DNA of 64,000 nucleotides from Mycobacterium europaeum (GCF_002102155.1 NZ_LQOU01000015.1:62001-126000); one strand, 5' to 3'; shown: positions 27,501 to 39,452, numbered from the stretch's first letter. The notes: a model not told the origin generated them from the sequence alone. Program-made: numbers and translations.

Positions 27501-30500
27501 GCCACCGTCTTGGGCAACACCACGCCGGAGGCGATCGACCCGGACAAGGCGTTCCAGGACTTGGGCTTCGACTCCCTGACCGCGGTCGAAATGCGTAACC
27601 GGCTGAAAACCGCGACGGGTCTGGCGCTTTCACCCACCCTCATCTTCGACTACCCGACACCGAACGGCCTGGCGGGCTACATCCGCGGCGAACTCGCCGG
27701 GGTGCCACAGGAAATCGCGCCCACCCCGGTGGTTCGGGCCGTCGGCGACGACCCGATCGTGATCGTCGGGATGGCGTGTCGCTATCCGGGCGGGGTGAAT
27801 TCGCCCGACGACCTGTGGCAGATGCTCGTCGAGCGCCGCGACGTGCTCTCGGCCTTTCCCACCGACCGCGGCTGGGACCTGGCGGGCATCTACAACCCGG
27901 ATCCCGACGTCCCGGGCACCTGCTATACCCGCACCGGCGGCTTCGTGGACGGTGTCGCGGACTTCGACCCCGCCTTCTTCGGCATCGCGCCCAGCGAGGC
28001 GCTGGCGATGGATCCCCAGCAGCGGATGTTCCTCGAGCTGTCGTGGGAAGCGTTGGAGCGGGCCGGAATCGAACCCGGCGCGTTGCGCGGCAGCGCCACC
28101 GGCATGTTCGCCGGGGTCTACACCCAGGGTTACGGCATGGGCGCGGCCCCGGCCGCGGAGGGCTTCCGCCTGACCGGGCAGTCGTCGAGTGTGGCGTCGG
28201 GCCGGGTGTCCTACGTGCTGGGGCTCGAGGGTCCGGCGGTGTCGGTGGACACGGCGTGCTCGTCGTCGTTGGTGGCGCTGCACATGGCGGCGCAGTCGTT
28301 GCGTTCGGGGGAGTGCGATCTGGCGCTGGCCGGCGGCGTCACCGTCAACGCCACGCCCGACATCTTCGTGGAGTTCAGCCGCATGCGCGGGCTGTCCGCC
28401 GACGGCCGCTGCAAGGCGTACGCGGGGGCCGCCGACGGCACCGGATTCTCCGAGGGCGGCGGCATGCTCGTGGTCGAGCGCCTCTCGGACGCGCAGCGGC
28501 TCGGCCATCCCGTGCTCGCCGTGGTGCGCGGATCGGCCATCAATCAGGACGGCGCCTCCAACGGATTGACCGCACCCAACGGCCCGTCGCAGCAGCGGGT
28601 GGTGCGCGCGGCGCTGGCCAGTGCCGGATTGTCCGCGGCCGAGGTCGACGTGGTCGAAGGCCACGGCACGGGAACCACGTTGGGCGATCCCATCGAGGCC
28701 CAGGCGCTGCTGGCCACCTACGGGCAGGACCGCTCCGAGCCGCTCCGGTTGGGGTCGATCAAGTCGAACATCGGCCACACGCAGGCCGCCGCCGGCGTGG
28801 CCGGTGTGATCAAGATGGTGCTCGCGATGCGCCACGGCCTGTTGCCGGCGACGCTGCACGTCGACGAGCCCAGCCCGCACGTCGACTGGTCGGTGGGATC
28901 GGTGGAGCTGCTCACCGAGCCGCAGCAATGGCCGGCGGACCGCGCACGCCGGGCGGGCGTGTCGTCGTTCGGCATCAGCGGCACCAACGCGCATGTGATC
29001 ATCGAGGCCGCCCCCGTCGAGTCCGCGCCGGTCGTGGAACGCGGCACACTGCCGGTCGTGCCCTTGGCGGTGTCGGCGAAGTCGTTGGCGGCGTTGAGTT
29101 CCCAAGCCGGTCGGCTCGCCGAGCACCTACGCCGGCGCGCTGAGCTCGAGGTCGGCGATGTGGCATGGTCGCTGGCGGGCCGGTCGAACTTCGAGCACCG
29201 GGCCGTCGTCGTCGGTGGGGATCGTGACGAGTTGCTGGCCGGCCTCGATGGGTTGGCCGCCGGTGAGGCCGGGTCGGTCCTGCAGGGCACGGCGACGCCG
29301 GGCGGCAAGACCGTGTTCGTCTTCCCCGGCCAGGGCGCCCAGACGTTGGGCATGGGAATGGGCCTGCACGGCGCCTACCCGGTGTTCGCCGAGGCGTTCG
29401 ACACGGTCGTGGCGGAGCTCGACCGGCACCTGCTGCGGCCCCTGCGCGAGGTCATGTGGGGTCATGACGAAAACCTCCTGAACACCACCGAATTCGCCCA
29501 GCCGGCGTTGTTCGCGGTCGAGGTCGCCCTGTTCCGGTTGCTCGAATCGTGGGGTGTCCATCCCGACGTCGTGCTGGGCCACTCGATCGGCGAGCTGTCG
29601 GCCGCGCACGTCGCCGGCGTGCTGTCGCTGGAGAACGCGGCCGTGCTGGTGGCCGCGCGCGGTCGCTTCATGCAAGCGCTGCCGGAGGGCGGGGCGATGA
29701 TCGCCGTGCAGGCCGCCGAGGAGGAGCTGCGGCCGCTGCTGGTGGACTCCGAACAAGCCGGCGTCGGCATCGCCGCCGTCAACGGGCCTGCGTCGGTGGT
29801 CATTTCCGGCGCCGAGGACGAGGTGGCCGCGATCGCGGACCGGCTGCGCGCCGACGGTCGCCGCGTCCACCGATTGGCGGTTTCCCACGCGTTCCACTCG
29901 CCGCTGATGGACCCGATGATCGACGAATTCGGCACGGTCGCAGCCGGACTGGCCGTCGGCAAGCCGGTGATCCCGATCGTGTCGAACGTGACCGGAGAGC
30001 TGGCGGCCGACGACTTCGCCTCGGCGGCCTATTGGAAACGGCACATTCGCGAGGCGGTGCGGTTCGCCGACAGCGTGCGCCTGGTGCATTCGGCCGGCGG
30101 AAACCGCTTCCTCGAGGTCGGCCCCGCCAGCGGGCTGACGGCGTCCATCGAGGAAACACTTCCCGATGCTCCCGTGATCACCATGTCGGCGCTGCGCAAG
30201 GACCGCCCCGAACCGGTGAGCCTGACCCGCGCGGTCGCGCAGGGATTCGTCGCCGGGATGGACGTGGACTGGCGCGCGGCCATCGGGGGTGCCGGATTCA
30301 CGGGCACTTTCGTGGAGCTGCCCACCTATGCCTTCGAGCGCCGGCGGTTCTGGCTCTCCGGCGGCGCCGCCGCGGTCGACGCCGCGGGTCTGGGGCTCGC
30401 GCCCGGCGAGCACCCGCTGCTGGGCGCGGTGGTGGAGCTGCCGGCGTCCGGCGGGGTGGTGCTGACGGGCCGGTTGTCGCCCGGCGCGCAGGGCTGGCTG

Positions 30501-33500
30501 GCCGACCACGCCGTCGGCGGCGTCGTGCTGTTCCCCGGCGCGGGATTCGTCGAGCTGGCGATCCGCGCCGGCGACGAAGTGGGCTGCGGCGTGGTCGACG
30601 AGCTGAACCTGGCCGCGCCTCTGGTGTTGCCCGGTTCGGGCTCGGTCGCGGTGCAGGTCGTGGTCGGCGGTGCCGACGACTCGGGTGCCCGTGCCGTGTC
30701 GGTCTTTTCGCGTGCCGACGCGGGTGCGGGTTGGTCGTTGCACGCCGAGGGCGTGCTGCGCGCCGGGTCGGTGCAGTCGAGCGCGGACCTGTCGGTGTGG
30801 CCCCCGGTGGGTGCGACCCCGGTCGACGTCGGGGACGGATATGAGCGGCTGGCCGATCGCGGGTACGGGTACGGGCCCGCGTTCCGCGGCCTGACCTCGA
30901 TGTGGCGTCGCGGCGACGAGGTTTTCGCGGAGGTGACCCTGCCGGCGGACGCGGGGGTCTCGGTGGCCGGGTTCGGCGTCCACCCGGTGATCCTCGACGC
31001 CGCATTGCACGCGGTGATCTTGACCTCCGACGGTGACGAGCTCCCCGAAGGCTCGATGCTGGTGCCGTTCTCGTGGCAGCGGGTGTCGCTGCACGCGGCG
31101 GGCGCCACGGCGGTGCGGGCGCGGATCGTGCCGGTGAGTGATTCGGCGGTGTCGATCGAACTCGCCGACGGATTGGGGCTGCCGGTGCTCTCGGTGGGCT
31201 CGATGGTGGCCCGGCCGGTGACCGATCAGCAACTGCTGGCGGCGGTCTCGAATTCGGGACCGGACCGGCTCTTCGAGGTCATCTGGTCCGCTCAGCGGTC
31301 GACATCGGTGCAGCCCGTCTCGGTGTCCGCTTGGGGTGCAACGGAATCCGACGATGCCGCGGCGCAACCCGCGGCGGTGGTGTTCGAGTCGGCGCCGGTG
31401 GCCGGCGATGTCGTCGCCGATGTCTACGCGGCCACCCGCGCGGTGCTGCCGGTGCTGCAGTCCTGGCTGGCCCGCGAAGGGGCCGGCACCCTGGTGGTGG
31501 CGACCCGCGGCGCGATGGCGTTGCCGGGCGAGGACGTCACCGACCTTGCGGGCGCGGCGGTGTGGGGCCTGGTGCGTTCGGCGCAGACCGAACACCCCGG
31601 CCGGATCGTCCTGGTCGACACCGATGGCAGGTTGGACGACGAGTCCGTCGCCGCGGCCTTGTCGGCCGGTGAGCCGCAGGTAGTGCTGCGCGGCTCCACG
31701 GTGTACACCGCCCGGGTGCACGGCAGTCGTGCCGTCGGCGGTCTGCTGGTGCCCCCGGCCGACGGGCCGTGGCGTCTGGGCATGAGCAGTCCGGGCACCT
31801 TCGAGAATCTGCGGCTGGAACGCATCCCGGACGCCGACGCCCCGCTGGGCGGCGGACAGGTTCGCGTTGCGCTGTCGGCCTTGGCTGCCAACTTCCGCGA
31901 CGTGATGATCGCGCTGGGGCTGTACCCGGACCCGGATGCCGTCATGGGTATCGAGGCGTCCGGTGTGGTCGTCGAGGTCGGCCCGGAAACCGGCTCGGGC
32001 GAGCGACGTTTCGCCGTCGGCGACCGCGTGATGGGCCTGTTCCCCGACGGCACCGGAACCATCGCCAGGACCGATCAGCGCTTGCTGGCCAAGGTGCCGG
32101 CCGGCTGGTCGCACACGGCGGCCGCGACGACCACGGTCGTGTTCGCCACCGCCTTCTACGCGCTGGTGGACCTGGCCGCGGCCAAGCGGGGCCAGCGGGT
32201 GCTGGTGCACGCCGCCGCCGGTGGGGTCGGCATGGCCGCGGTCCAGCTGGCCCGCCACCTGGGAATGGAAGTGTTCGCGACCGCCAGCCGTGGCAAGTGG
32301 GACACCTTGCGGGGCATGGGGTTTGACGACGACCACATCGCGGATTCGCGCAGCCTGGACTTCGAGGACAAGTTCCGGGCGGTCACCGGCGGGCGCGGCG
32401 TGGACCTGGTGCTGGATTCGCTGTCCGGCGACTTCGTGGATGCGTCCCTGCGACTCGTCGCCCCCGGCGGTGTGTTCCTGGAGATGGGCAAGACCGACAT
32501 GCGCGAGCCGGAGGCCGTCGCCCGGGAGCACCCCGGCGTGCGCTACCGCGCCTTCGATCTTTTCGAGGCCGGGCCGGACCGCATCGCGCAGATCCTCGAC
32601 GAGCTGGTCGCCCTGTTCGGCGACGACGTGCTACGGCCGTTGCCGGTGACCAGGTTTGACGTACGGCGTGCGCCGGCAGCGCTGCGGTATCTGAGCCAGG
32701 CCCGCCACGTGGGCAAGGTCGTGATGACGCTGCCCGATGCCTGGTCGGCCGGCACGGTGCTGATCACCGGTGCCACCGGGATGGCGGGTTCGGCGTTGGC
32801 CCGCCACGTCGTGACCCGCCACCACGCACACAATTTGGTGTTGGTGAGCCGGCGTGGTCTGGATGCGCCGGGCGCCGCGGAACTGGTGACGGAGCTCAGC
32901 GCCGCCGGCGCCCAGGTGCAGGTGGTGGCATGCGATGCGGCCGATCGAGAGGCACTGGCCAAGGTGATCGCCGATATCCCGGTGCAGCGGCCGCTGTCGG
33001 GCGTGATCCACGCCGCCGGTGTGCTCGACGACGCGGTGATTTCCTCGCTCACCCCGGAGCGCGTGGCGGCGGTGCTGCGGGCCAAGGTCGATGCGGCGTG
33101 GAACCTGCACGAGCTGACCCGCGAGCTGGATGTGGCGGCGTTCGTGATGTTTTCGTCGATGGCGGGATTGGCGGGCGCCTCGGGGCAGGCCAACTACGCG
33201 GCGGCCAACTCGTTCCTGGACGGGTTGGCGGTGTACCGGCGCACACGGGGGTTGCCGGCGATGTCACTGGCCTGGGGCCTGTGGGATCAGGCCAGCGGCA
33301 TGACCGGCGCGCTCGGTGCCGCCGATCGCGCCCGGTTCGGCCGCGACGGGATCGTCGCGATGTCCTCGGACGAGGCGCTCGAGCTGCTGGACACCGCCCT
33401 GATCGTCGACGAGCCGTTCCTGTTGCCCGCCCACATCGACCGGGCCGCACTGCGGGTCAAGTTCGACGGCGGAACGCTGCCGCCGATGTTCGTCGATCTG

Positions 33501-34073
33501 ATCAACGTGCCGACCCGGCGCCAGGTCGACGATTCGCTGGCCGCGGCGAAGTCGAAATCGGCCCTGCTGCAGCGGCTGGAGGGGCTGCCCGAGGACGAGC
33601 AGCAGGCGGTACTGCTGGACTTGGTGCGGTCCAACATCGCCACCGTGCTGGGCAACTCCAGCCCCGAGTCCATCGATCCGGACCGGGCGTTCCAGGAGTT
33701 GGGCTTCGACTCGCTGACCGCGGTCGAGATGCGCAACCGGCTGAAATCGGCCACCGGCCTGGCGCTGTCGCCCACGCTGATCTTCGATTACCCGAACTCC
33801 GGCGCGCTGGCCGGTTACATGCACCGAGAACTCGTCGGCGCATCCGAGCAGCAGAGTCCCGTGGCCGCGCCCGGGGAAGCCGAGATACAGCGCGCGGTGG
33901 GATCGATTCCGGTCAAGCGCCTGCGGCAGGCCGGGGTGCTGGAGCTGTTGCTGGCGTTGGCGAACGAGGACGGTAACGCGCAACCGACCGCCGAGGTGAC
34001 CTCCGAGAAGGACATCGCGGACATGGATCTCGAGGACCTGGTCAACGCGGCGCTGATGGACGACGACGAATAA
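21540..34073 (+). CDS. pks12: Bimodular type I polyketide synthase Pks12 (mycoketide synthase)
   Basis: A 4177-aa protein with two complete KS-AT-DH-ER-KR-ACP modules. ATG 21540 gives [20 protein letters not shown], a coiled-coil docking segment. Module 1: KS Cys203 (DTACSSS), AT Ser647 (GHSQG) with YASH typical of methylmalonyl-CoA, DH His955, ER near 1507, KR near 1698 and 1841 ([10 protein letters not shown]), ACP Ser2012 (LGFDSL). Module 2: KS Cys2240, AT Ser2682 (GHSIG) with HAFH typical of malonyl-CoA, DH His2990, ER near 3558, KR near 3741, ACP Ser4058. There is no thioesterase; the tail ends in an acidic docking stretch ([15 protein letters not shown]). Homologues work in a modularly iterative manner to make the methyl-branched chain of mannosyl-beta-1-phosphomycoketide, and the alternating AT types fit that product. 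Confidence 0.97.
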   Translation: MVDQLQHATEALRKALVQVDRLKRTNRALLERSSEPIAIVGMSCRFPGGVQTPEDLWRMVADGRDVITDFPTDRGWDLASLYDPDPDARHKTYAKTGGFVDGVADFDPAFFGIAPSEALAMDPQHRMLLELSWEALERGGIDPSGLRGSATGVFAGLIVQGYGMLAEEIEGYRLTGMTSSVASGRVSYVLGLEGPAVSVDTACSSSLVALHMAVQSLRSGECDLALAGGATVNATPTVFVEFSRHRGLAPDGRSKAYAGAADGVGWSEGGAMLIVERLSDARRLGHPVLALVRGSAVNQDGASNGLTAPNGPSQQRVVRAALANAGLSAADVDVVEGHGTGTTLGDPIEAQALLATYGQDRSEPLWLGSIKSNMGHTQAAAGVAGVIKMVQGMRHEMLPATLHVDVPSPHVDWSAGSVSLLTEAQPWPAGSRVQRAGVSSFGISGTNAHVIIEAAPAPEPREDHPKPVVVPWAVSAKSLSALRSQAARLAAHVRAHDELDVADVAWSLAGRATFEHRAVVVGGDRDRLLAGLDELAGDDLARSVIQGSAAPAGKNVFVFPGQGSQWLGMGVELLDTAPVFAQQIDACAEAFAEFVDWSLIDVLRGAPGAPGMDRVDVVQPVLLAVMVSLAELWKSVGVNPDAVIGHSQGEIAAAYVAGALSLRDAARVVTLRSKLLRSLAHPGGMLSIACSTERARELLAPYGNRVSIAAVNGPSAVVVSGEVAALEELVGFCADLELRTRRIDVDYASHSVEVEAIRDELIQALDGIEPNSCRVAFFSTVTGNRLDTAGLDAAYWYRNIRQTVQFDQAVRAACEHGYRTFVESSPHPALIAGIEDTCNDCTSGDSEAIVVPTLGRDDGGLERFLTSAAAAFVAGVSVNWRGLLAGASFVELPTYAFDRRRFWLSGEGMAADAAGLGLGTSEHALLSAVVELPASGGVLLTGRLSPSLQGWLADHAVSGAAVFPGAGFVELAIRAGDQVGCSVVDELTLQAPLMLPAGSSVAVQVVVGPGEESGRRGVSVFSRADAGSGWVCHAEGVLSSRSIEPSADLAVWPPEGAVAVDVADGYDRLAAHGYGYGPAFRGLTATWIRGDEVFAEVRLPDAAGGVGGFGVHPALLDAAMHAVIMAQQAAGQPVDVMLPFSWQDVSLHAAGATAVRARIAPANPPAGGGATAISIELADGLGLPVLSVGAMVARPVSERQLRAAVSSSGPERLFEVAWSPATAAAATGPAPSYEVLESLSSEQDPLTATYERTHRALAAVQAWLTERDSGVLIVATRGAVGLPGEDISDLPGAAVWGLVRSAQAEHPGRVVLVDSDVPLDDPAAASVLAVGEPQVLLRAGRLYTARVRPSRAADDLLVPPADGPWRLGIGNAGTFENLRLEPVPNADAPLEPGQVRVALRAIAANFRDIMITLGMFTHDALLGGEGAGVVTEVGPGVTEFAVGDSVYGFFPDGSGTLVPGDVRLLQPMPADWSYAEAAAISAVFTTAYMAFVHLADVKPGQRVLVHAAAGGVGMAAVQLGRHLGLEIFATASKGKWDTLRAMGFDDDHIADSRSLEFEDKFRAVTGRTGRAGMDVVLDSLAGDFVDASLRLVAPGGVFLEMGKTDIRDPGVIAQEYPGVRYRAFDLFEPGRPRMHQWMIELAGLFDAGVLEPLPVTTFDIRRARAALRYLSQARHIGKVVMTLPSGPGGAEVAGTVLITGGTGMAGSTLARHLVTHHGVQSLVLLSRSGPDAPGAAELVAELEEAGARVRAVACDAADRQALASVIGDIPASHPLTGVVHAAGVLDDAVVTSLTPERVDAVLRAKVDAAWNLHELTRDLDLSVFVMFSSMAGLVGSSGQANYAAANCFLDALAAHRRAHGLPAVSLGWGLWDQASAMTGGLDAADLARLGRDGILALSSDEAMELFDTALIVDEPFLAPARIDLSALRAHAAAVPPMFADLVNTSARRQVDDSLAAAKSKSALAHRLHGLPEPEQHAVLLDLVRSHIATVLGNTTPEAIDPDKAFQDLGFDSLTAVEMRNRLKTATGLALSPTLIFDYPTPNGLAGYIRGELAGVPQEIAPTPVVRAVGDDPIVIVGMACRYPGGVNSPDDLWQMLVERRDVLSAFPTDRGWDLAGIYNPDPDVPGTCYTRTGGFVDGVADFDPAFFGIAPSEALAMDPQQRMFLELSWEALERAGIEPGALRGSATGMFAGVYTQGYGMGAAPAAEGFRLTGQSSSVASGRVSYVLGLEGPAVSVDTACSSSLVALHMAAQSLRSGECDLALAGGVTVNATPDIFVEFSRMRGLSADGRCKAYAGAADGTGFSEGGGMLVVERLSDAQRLGHPVLAVVRGSAINQDGASNGLTAPNGPSQQRVVRAALASAGLSAAEVDVVEGHGTGTTLGDPIEAQALLATYGQDRSEPLRLGSIKSNIGHTQAAAGVAGVIKMVLAMRHGLLPATLHVDEPSPHVDWSVGSVELLTEPQQWPADRARRAGVSSFGISGTNAHVIIEAAPVESAPVVERGTLPVVPLAVSAKSLAALSSQAGRLAEHLRRRAELEVGDVAWSLAGRSNFEHRAVVVGGDRDELLAGLDGLAAGEAGSVLQGTATPGGKTVFVFPGQGAQTLGMGMGLHGAYPVFAEAFDTVVAELDRHLLRPLREVMWGHDENLLNTTEFAQPALFAVEVALFRLLESWGVHPDVVLGHSIGELSAAHVAGVLSLENAAVLVAARGRFMQALPEGGAMIAVQAAEEELRPLLVDSEQAGVGIAAVNGPASVVISGAEDEVAAIADRLRADGRRVHRLAVSHAFHSPLMDPMIDEFGTVAAGLAVGKPVIPIVSNVTGELAADDFASAAYWKRHIREAVRFADSVRLVHSAGGNRFLEVGPASGLTASIEETLPDAPVITMSALRKDRPEPVSLTRAVAQGFVAGMDVDWRAAIGGAGFTGTFVELPTYAFERRRFWLSGGAAAVDAAGLGLAPGEHPLLGAVVELPASGGVVLTGRLSPGAQGWLADHAVGGVVLFPGAGFVELAIRAGDEVGCGVVDELNLAAPLVLPGSGSVAVQVVVGGADDSGARAVSVFSRADAGAGWSLHAEGVLRAGSVQSSADLSVWPPVGATPVDVGDGYERLADRGYGYGPAFRGLTSMWRRGDEVFAEVTLPADAGVSVAGFGVHPVILDAALHAVILTSDGDELPEGSMLVPFSWQRVSLHAAGATAVRARIVPVSDSAVSIELADGLGLPVLSVGSMVARPVTDQQLLAAVSNSGPDRLFEVIWSAQRSTSVQPVSVSAWGATESDDAAAQPAAVVFESAPVAGDVVADVYAATRAVLPVLQSWLAREGAGTLVVATRGAMALPGEDVTDLAGAAVWGLVRSAQTEHPGRIVLVDTDGRLDDESVAAALSAGEPQVVLRGSTVYTARVHGSRAVGGLLVPPADGPWRLGMSSPGTFENLRLERIPDADAPLGGGQVRVALSALAANFRDVMIALGLYPDPDAVMGIEASGVVVEVGPETGSGERRFAVGDRVMGLFPDGTGTIARTDQRLLAKVPAGWSHTAAATTTVVFATAFYALVDLAAAKRGQRVLVHAAAGGVGMAAVQLARHLGMEVFATASRGKWDTLRGMGFDDDHIADSRSLDFEDKFRAVTGGRGVDLVLDSLSGDFVDASLRLVAPGGVFLEMGKTDMREPEAVAREHPGVRYRAFDLFEAGPDRIAQILDELVALFGDDVLRPLPVTRFDVRRAPAALRYLSQARHVGKVVMTLPDAWSAGTVLITGATGMAGSALARHVVTRHHAHNLVLVSRRGLDAPGAAELVTELSAAGAQVQVVACDAADREALAKVIADIPVQRPLSGVIHAAGVLDDAVISSLTPERVAAVLRAKVDAAWNLHELTRELDVAAFVMFSSMAGLAGASGQANYAAANSFLDGLAVYRRTRGLPAMSLAWGLWDQASGMTGALGAADRARFGRDGIVAMSSDEALELLDTALIVDEPFLLPAHIDRAALRVKFDGGTLPPMFVDLINVPTRRQVDDSLAAAKSKSALLQRLEGLPEDEQQAVLLDLVRSNIATVLGNSSPESIDPDRAFQELGFDSLTAVEMRNRLKSATGLALSPTLIFDYPNSGALAGYMHRELVGASEQQSPVAAPGEAEIQRAVGSIPVKRLRQAGVLELLLALANEDGNAQPTAEVTSEKDIADMDLEDLVNAALMDDDE

Positions 34074-34098
34074 TCATGGTCTTGGGCAGGGGCGCTCA

Positions 34099-36741
34099 GT
34101 GAGAATCGCCGTCACCGGGGCCGGCGGCGTGCTCGGCCGGGGTCTGACGTCCCGCTTGCTCAGCCAGGGCCACGACGTCGTCGGGATCTCCCGGCACCGG
34201 CCTGAAAGCTGGCCGAGTGCCGCCGAATTCGTCGCGGGCGACATCCGGGATGCCGGCGCGGTCAGCCGCGCGGTCGCCGGCGCCGACGTCGTCGCGCACT
34301 GTGCCTGGGTGAACAGCCCGGGCGCCGGGGCCCGCAGCGGCGACCAGGTCAACATCGGTGGCACGGCCAACGTGCTGCACGCGATGGCCCAGACCGGTGC
34401 CGGCAGGATCGTCTTCGCGTCGTCGGCACATGTTTACGGCGGCGGAGACGCGCCGAAGACCGAGCACGACGCGAGAACGCCGGTGACCGCCGACGGACAG
34501 TACAAGGCCCGGGTCGAGCAGATGCTCGAGGAATCGGACCTGGAATGGGTCGCGATCCGCTCCGCGCTGGTCCTCGGCCGAAGCGTCGACAACTGGGTGC
34601 GTCGGCTGCTGGCGCTGCCCGGCTTCCCCGACGGGTCGGCCGACCGTCTCATGCAGGTCGTCCACCTCGACGATGCGCTTCGGCTGTTCAACCGGGCGCT
34701 GGTGGACACCGAAATCGGCAGTGGCCCAGTCAACCTCGCCGCCCCCGGTGAGCTGACCTTCCGGCGGGTCGCCGCGGCGCTCGGCCGCCCCGTCGTGCGG
34801 TTGGGCTTCGAACTGGCCGAGCTGCGACTGGTGCACGGCGCCGCGTTCATGGATACCGCGCGGCTGCGTGAGCAGTGGGGATTCCGGCCCGCGTGGAGCT
34901 GCGGCGAATGTGTCGAAGACTTCGCGCTCGCGGTGCGCGGCCGGGTCACCGTGGGTAAGCGGGTGGTGTCGCTGCCATGGCGGATGGCCACCATCGCTGA
35001 CCTCCCGTCGGTTGACGCGCCTTCCGAGGACGGGGTGAAACCCGAATGGGCCGGCCCGCCAGGGGATAACGGGGAATTCGACACCCCGATCGATCCGCGC
35101 TTCCCGACCTTTCTCGCGACCAATCTGTCGGAGGCGCTGCCCGGCCCGTTCTCGCCGGCGTCGGCCTCGGTGACCGTGCGGGGGCTGCGCGCCGGCGGCG
35201 TGGCCATCGCCGAGCGGCTACGCCCCGGCGGCATCGTCCAGCGTGAAATCGCCATGCGCACCGTCGCCGTCTTCGCCCACCGGCTCTACGGGGCGATCAC
35301 GTCGGCGCATTTCATGGCCGAGACGGTGCCGTTCGCCAAGCCCTCGACCATCGTCAGCAACAGCGGATTCTTCGGGCCCAGCATGGCGTCGTTGCCGGTC
35401 TTCGGTGCGCAGCGTGCACGCTCCGAAACCAGTCGGATCCGCAAACAACTGCGGACCACTCGCAACATCGGGGTGTTCGGTGTCAACCTCATCGGCCTGT
35501 CCGCCGGCGCGCCCAGGGACACCCAGGAGTTCGTTGCCGATGTTGATCGCCTCGAACTCCTGGCCGACGACGTCACCCGGCTGGACGATCGTCGGCTGCT
35601 CAGCCTGATCTCGCTGGCGCGCGACGATGTGGTGCACGGCTGGGTGCTGGCGTCGGCGTCGTTCATGCTGTGCGCCGCGTTCAACGTCCTGCTGCGCGGC
35701 GCGTGTGGGCGAGACACCGCAGCGCCGGCCGGACCGGAATTGGTCAGCGCACGATCCGTCGAGGCAATGCAGCGGTTGGTGGTTGCCGCCCAACGTGATC
35801 CGGCCGTGACAGCGCTGCTGGCCGAACCGGGGGATCGGCTGGGCAAGCTGGCGGTCGAGGCGCCGGAGTTTCACGCCGCCGTACTGGCCGAGCTGACGCT
35901 GATCGGGCATCGCGGCCCGGCCGAACTCGAGATGCTGTCGATCAGCTACGCCGACGATCCCGAGCTGCTCGTCCGGATGGTGACCAAAGCGATGAGCGCT
36001 CCTCCCGCGCCCCAGCCGCGGCGCCCCCGGATTCCGCTGCACGCCAAGCCGATTGCGCGGCTGGCCGCGCGCCAACTCCGCGACCGCGAAGTCCGTCGCG
36101 ACAAGGTCGTGCGGGCCAACTGGGTGCTGCGCAACCTGATGCGCGAGTACGGGCGCAGGTTGGCCGAGGCCGGAATCCTCGGCGCCGCCGATGACGTGTT
36201 CTACCTGCTCGTCGATGAGCTCGACGCGTTGCCGACCGACGTCGGGACGGTGATTGCCCGCCGCCGTGCCGAACAACGCCGGTTGGTCGCCGTGGTTCCG
36301 CCCACGGTGTTCAGCGGGAGCTGGCAACCAATCACGACGAAGTCGGCGGCTCTCACCAGCGGGGAAACCCTGCATGGTGTCGGGGTGTGCGGCGGGAAGG
36401 TACGCGGCCGCGTGCGCATCGTGCGCCCCGAAACCATCGACGATCTGCAGCCCGGCGAGATCCTCGTCGCCGAGGTCACCGACGTCGGGTACACCGCGGC
36501 CTTCTGCTACGCCGCTGCCGTGGTGACCGAACTCGGCGGCCCGATGTCGCACGCCGCGGTGGTGGCCCGCGAATTCGGGTTCCCCTGTGTGGTCGACGTG
36601 CAGGGGGCCACCAAGTTGTTGCCGCCCGGCGCCCTGGTCGAGGTGGACGGTACCTCGGGCGAAATCCGGGTGCTCCAACTGTCCAACGGGGACAACCCGT
36701 CACCGTCGGCGAGCGACCCGGGGCCCAACGTCGCGCATTAG
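34099..36741 (+). CDS. SDR/epimerase-PEP-mobile-domain fusion, Rv2047c-like
   Basis: An 880-aa two-headed protein that follows pks12 by 25 bases on the same strand (GTG start). Residues ~1-290 form an extended SDR with VTGAGGVLGRGL. Where Y-x3-K is expected there is DGQYKARVE, with the Tyr next to the Lys, so the catalytic pair looks displaced. A helical middle part (about 330-720) follows. The C-terminal ~110 residues are a PEP-utilising-enzyme mobile (swivel) domain with VTELGGPMSHAAVVAREFG; His818 would be the phosphocarrier. There is no ATP-grasp nucleotide-binding domain. The M. tuberculosis neighbour Rv2047c has the same layout and no assigned function. A role in finishing the Pks12 product (reduction or phosphorylation) is an inference from position and domains. 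Confidence 0.85.
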   Translation: MRIAVTGAGGVLGRGLTSRLLSQGHDVVGISRHRPESWPSAAEFVAGDIRDAGAVSRAVAGADVVAHCAWVNSPGAGARSGDQVNIGGTANVLHAMAQTGAGRIVFASSAHVYGGGDAPKTEHDARTPVTADGQYKARVEQMLEESDLEWVAIRSALVLGRSVDNWVRRLLALPGFPDGSADRLMQVVHLDDALRLFNRALVDTEIGSGPVNLAAPGELTFRRVAAALGRPVVRLGFELAELRLVHGAAFMDTARLREQWGFRPAWSCGECVEDFALAVRGRVTVGKRVVSLPWRMATIADLPSVDAPSEDGVKPEWAGPPGDNGEFDTPIDPRFPTFLATNLSEALPGPFSPASASVTVRGLRAGGVAIAERLRPGGIVQREIAMRTVAVFAHRLYGAITSAHFMAETVPFAKPSTIVSNSGFFGPSMASLPVFGAQRARSETSRIRKQLRTTRNIGVFGVNLIGLSAGAPRDTQEFVADVDRLELLADDVTRLDDRRLLSLISLARDDVVHGWVLASASFMLCAAFNVLLRGACGRDTAAPAGPELVSARSVEAMQRLVVAAQRDPAVTALLAEPGDRLGKLAVEAPEFHAAVLAELTLIGHRGPAELEMLSISYADDPELLVRMVTKAMSAPPAPQPRRPRIPLHAKPIARLAARQLRDREVRRDKVVRANWVLRNLMREYGRRLAEAGILGAADDVFYLLVDELDALPTDVGTVIARRRAEQRRLVAVVPPTVFSGSWQPITTKSAALTSGETLHGVGVCGGKVRGRVRIVRPETIDDLQPGEILVAEVTDVGYTAAFCYAAAVVTELGGPMSHAAVVAREFGFPCVVDVQGATKLLPPGALVEVDGTSGEIRVLQLSNGDNPSPSASDPGPNVAH

Positions 36742-36827
36742 CGGGCTCACTTGGTGTCGCCGGCTACCGGCCGCTCACGCTCCAAACCCCCACAGCACAA
36801 GTGGTTTTCGTATGAACGCCATTACTC

Positions 36828-39413
36828 TCATCGGCCTGTCCGGGCGGGCCGAATCCGTCGGAAACGCTTCTGCAGGGTGTCAGCACCCAGGACCGCCGGT
36901 ATGGCGAGGAGCGCGGCCAGCAGGCCGATCCACGACGGGCCGGTCTGGCCGAGAAGGTGGGCCAGGGGCGGCAGGTAAAGGAACGCCACCAGCATGCCGA
37001 CCTCGGCCCCGACGGCGACCAACAGCAGCCGGTTGGCCCGCCGGCGGAGTGCCCACACTGGCCGCGTGGTGCTGCGACACGCGAAGGCGTTGGCCACCTG
37101 CCCGAATACCACGGCGGTGAACGCGGCGCCCGAGGCGGCCAGCAACGCCGAACCATGCGGGAAGGGCGCGCCCGGACGCCAGCCGAGGGCGAGCATCGCG
37201 ACGACGAAGGCGACCAGTTCCGCGGCGGCCTCGGCGGGGCCCAGCACCCCGAACGCGCGCCCGAACAGGGTGCGGTCGAGCAGGTGCCGGCGCGTCGGGG
37301 GCCGATCGAGAACGTGCGCGCCGGCCGGCTCGGCGCCCAGGGCCAAGGCCGGCAGGACATCGGTGCCGATGTCGAGAGCCAGGACCTGCAGCACCCCGAT
37401 CGCGAGGGGGAATACCCCCGCGCTGAGGGCCCAGACGACGAACGGGGCGAGCTCGGCCACGTTGTCGGTGAGGTGGTAGGTGAGGAATCGGCGCAGGTTG
37501 GCGAAGGTGGCTCGGCCCTGTTCGACCGCGGCGACGATGGTGCCGAAGTCGTCGTCGAGCAGCACCAAGTCGGCGGCCTCGCGGGCCACGTCGGTGCCGG
37601 AACGGCCCATTGCCACGCCGATCGCGGCCTCGCGCAGCGCCGGGGCGTCGTTGACGCCGTCGCCGGTCATCGCCACGACATGGCCGCGGTGACGCAACGC
37701 TTGGGCGATCCGTAGCTTGTCTTCGGGCGTGACCCGGGCGACGACGACCCCGTCGTTGTCGAGCAGCGCACCCAGCTCCGCATCGTCGCTGGGCAGATCG
37801 TGTCCCGTCGCCACGAACTGGTCCGGACCCAGGAGGCCCACTTCGACGGCGATGGCCCGCGCGGTGTCGGGATGATCGCCGGTCACCATGGCCACCCGGA
37901 TGCCGGCGCGACGGCAGGCGGCCAATGCGGCGGCCGCGCCCTGGCGCGGCGGGTCTTCCAGCGCGATCAGCCCCAGCAAAGTGAGGTCCCGCTCCGCGTC
38001 GGAGTCGGATTCGGGCGTTTCGCCGGTGAGCTCGCGCGCGGCGACCGCCAGCACGCGCAGGCCGCGGCGAGCCAGCGCCCGCAGGGTGTCGGTTGATTCG
38101 GGCGGAACGGTGCAGCGCGGAAAGACTGCGTCAGGAGCACCTTTGACGAACACCATGTTCCCGGCGACCACCGACATGCGGCGGCGACGGGTGTCGAACG
38201 GAAACCTCGCCACGTCCGGGGTCCGGTGAGCGTCGTCGTCGGCGCTGATGCCGACGCGGCGTGCGAAAGCATCCAGCGCCGCCTCCATCGGGTCCCCGTG
38301 CGCTACCCAGCGACCGTCCTTTTCGCTCACGCGCCCAGACGAGCAGCGCACGGCGACGCGGGCCAGATCCCGGAGAGCGGCCTCGCTGCCCGTGCAGTGC
38401 ACCGTGGCCGTCGGTTCGTAGCCGTTGCCGTCGATGGTGGCGGTCCCGTCTGGCATCCACACCTCGACGACCGACATCTCGTTGCGGGTCAGGGTGCCCG
38501 TCTTGTCGGTGCAGATGAACGTTGTTGAGCCCAGCGTCTCCACGGCTTCCAGGTTTCGCACCAGCGCGTGCCGGCCGGCCATGCGCTGCGCCCCCATTGC
38601 CAGCGACAGGGTGACGGTGGGCAGCAGACCTTCCGGCACCACGGCCACCGTGACTCCGACCGCGAACAGAAACCCGGCGGAGGGCGGCATGCCGAGCAGT
38701 AGCGCGACGCCGAAGAAGACCGCTCCCACGGCGACCGCGACGGCAGCGATGAGGCGTGACACCCGGTCGAGTTCTTTGCGCAGCGGGGTCGGCGCGGGCC
38801 GCTGCGCCTGGGTCAGGCGGGCGATCCCCGCCAGCCTGGTGTCCCGGCCGGTCGCCTCGACCGTGGCCCGGCCTTCTCCTTCGACCACGAAACAGCCCGC
38901 AGCCACGCTCTCACCGACCCCCGGATGCTCGGGCACACTCTCTCCGGTCAGCGCCGAGGTGTCCACCGCCAGCGCGTGCACAACGCCCAGACGTAGGTCC
39001 GCCGAGATGCGATCGCCCTCGGCGAGCAGCACCACATCACCGATCACCAAGTCTTCGGCCGGTATCAGCCGGCGCACCCCGTCGCGGATGACGGTGGCGC
39101 GCCGTGGCAGGAGCTCACCCAACCGTTCCGACGCGTGCTCGGCACGTTGTTCCTGAGCGAACGCGAACAGCCCGTTGAGCACGATCACGACGAAAACCGC
39201 CAGACCCAGTTGCGGCATCCCCGCGATGAATGCCAGGCCGCCGGCCACCCAGAACAACAGCGCGAAAAAGTGCACCATCTCGGCGAGCAGCCGTCGCCAA
39301 GCCGGCATTCTGCGCGGTGCGGGCAGCCGGTTCGGACCCTCCGCGTGCAATCGCGCGGCAGCCTGCTCCGAGGTCAAGCCCAGCCGCGGCGGCGCGGATC
39401 CCGTCACGCTCAC
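36828..39413 (-). CDS. P-type cation-transporting ATPase (P2 type, CtpF-like)
   Basis: An 861-aa ion pump. LTGES (residues 155-159) is the actuator loop, VVPEGLLP (258-265) the M4 ion-site motif of P2 ATPases, and DKTGTLT the phosphorylation site at Asp303. MTGDGVNDAPALREA closes the phosphorylation domain, and a six-helix C-terminal cation domain follows. Heavy-metal signatures (CPC, N-terminal CxxC) are absent, so Ca/Mn/Na/K-type transport is more likely than Cu or Zn. The start is GTG 39413. A 48-aa membrane protein precedes it by 39 bp in the same direction. It is convergent with the Rv2047c-like gene. Confidence 0.9.
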   Translation of the reverse strand: MSVTGSAPPRLGLTSEQAAARLHAEGPNRLPAPRRMPAWRRLLAEMVHFFALLFWVAGGLAFIAGMPQLGLAVFVVIVLNGLFAFAQEQRAEHASERLGELLPRRATVIRDGVRRLIPAEDLVIGDVVLLAEGDRISADLRLGVVHALAVDTSALTGESVPEHPGVGESVAAGCFVVEGEGRATVEATGRDTRLAGIARLTQAQRPAPTPLRKELDRVSRLIAAVAVAVGAVFFGVALLLGMPPSAGFLFAVGVTVAVVPEGLLPTVTLSLAMGAQRMAGRHALVRNLEAVETLGSTTFICTDKTGTLTRNEMSVVEVWMPDGTATIDGNGYEPTATVHCTGSEAALRDLARVAVRCSSGRVSEKDGRWVAHGDPMEAALDAFARRVGISADDDAHRTPDVARFPFDTRRRRMSVVAGNMVFVKGAPDAVFPRCTVPPESTDTLRALARRGLRVLAVAARELTGETPESDSDAERDLTLLGLIALEDPPRQGAAAALAACRRAGIRVAMVTGDHPDTARAIAVEVGLLGPDQFVATGHDLPSDDAELGALLDNDGVVVARVTPEDKLRIAQALRHRGHVVAMTGDGVNDAPALREAAIGVAMGRSGTDVAREAADLVLLDDDFGTIVAAVEQGRATFANLRRFLTYHLTDNVAELAPFVVWALSAGVFPLAIGVLQVLALDIGTDVLPALALGAEPAGAHVLDRPPTRRHLLDRTLFGRAFGVLGPAEAAAELVAFVVAMLALGWRPGAPFPHGSALLAASGAAFTAVVFGQVANAFACRSTTRPVWALRRRANRLLLVAVGAEVGMLVAFLYLPPLAHLLGQTGPSWIGLLAALLAIPAVLGADTLQKRFRRIRPARTGR

Positions 39414-39452
39414 TGCACCGACCGCCCTACCGGTCCGGCCGGATGACCGCCG

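Noticed and set aside
29127..32531. An 1134-codon minus-strand frame inside pks12
   Set aside because: Antisense shadow of a fully conserved PKS module; the translation is repetitive His/Gln/Arg/Gly.
36759..36771. Terminator GCCGG-CTA-CCGGC between the Rv2047c-like gene and the ATPase
   Set aside because: A five-bp stem is too short to claim in this base composition, although its convergent position is suitable.
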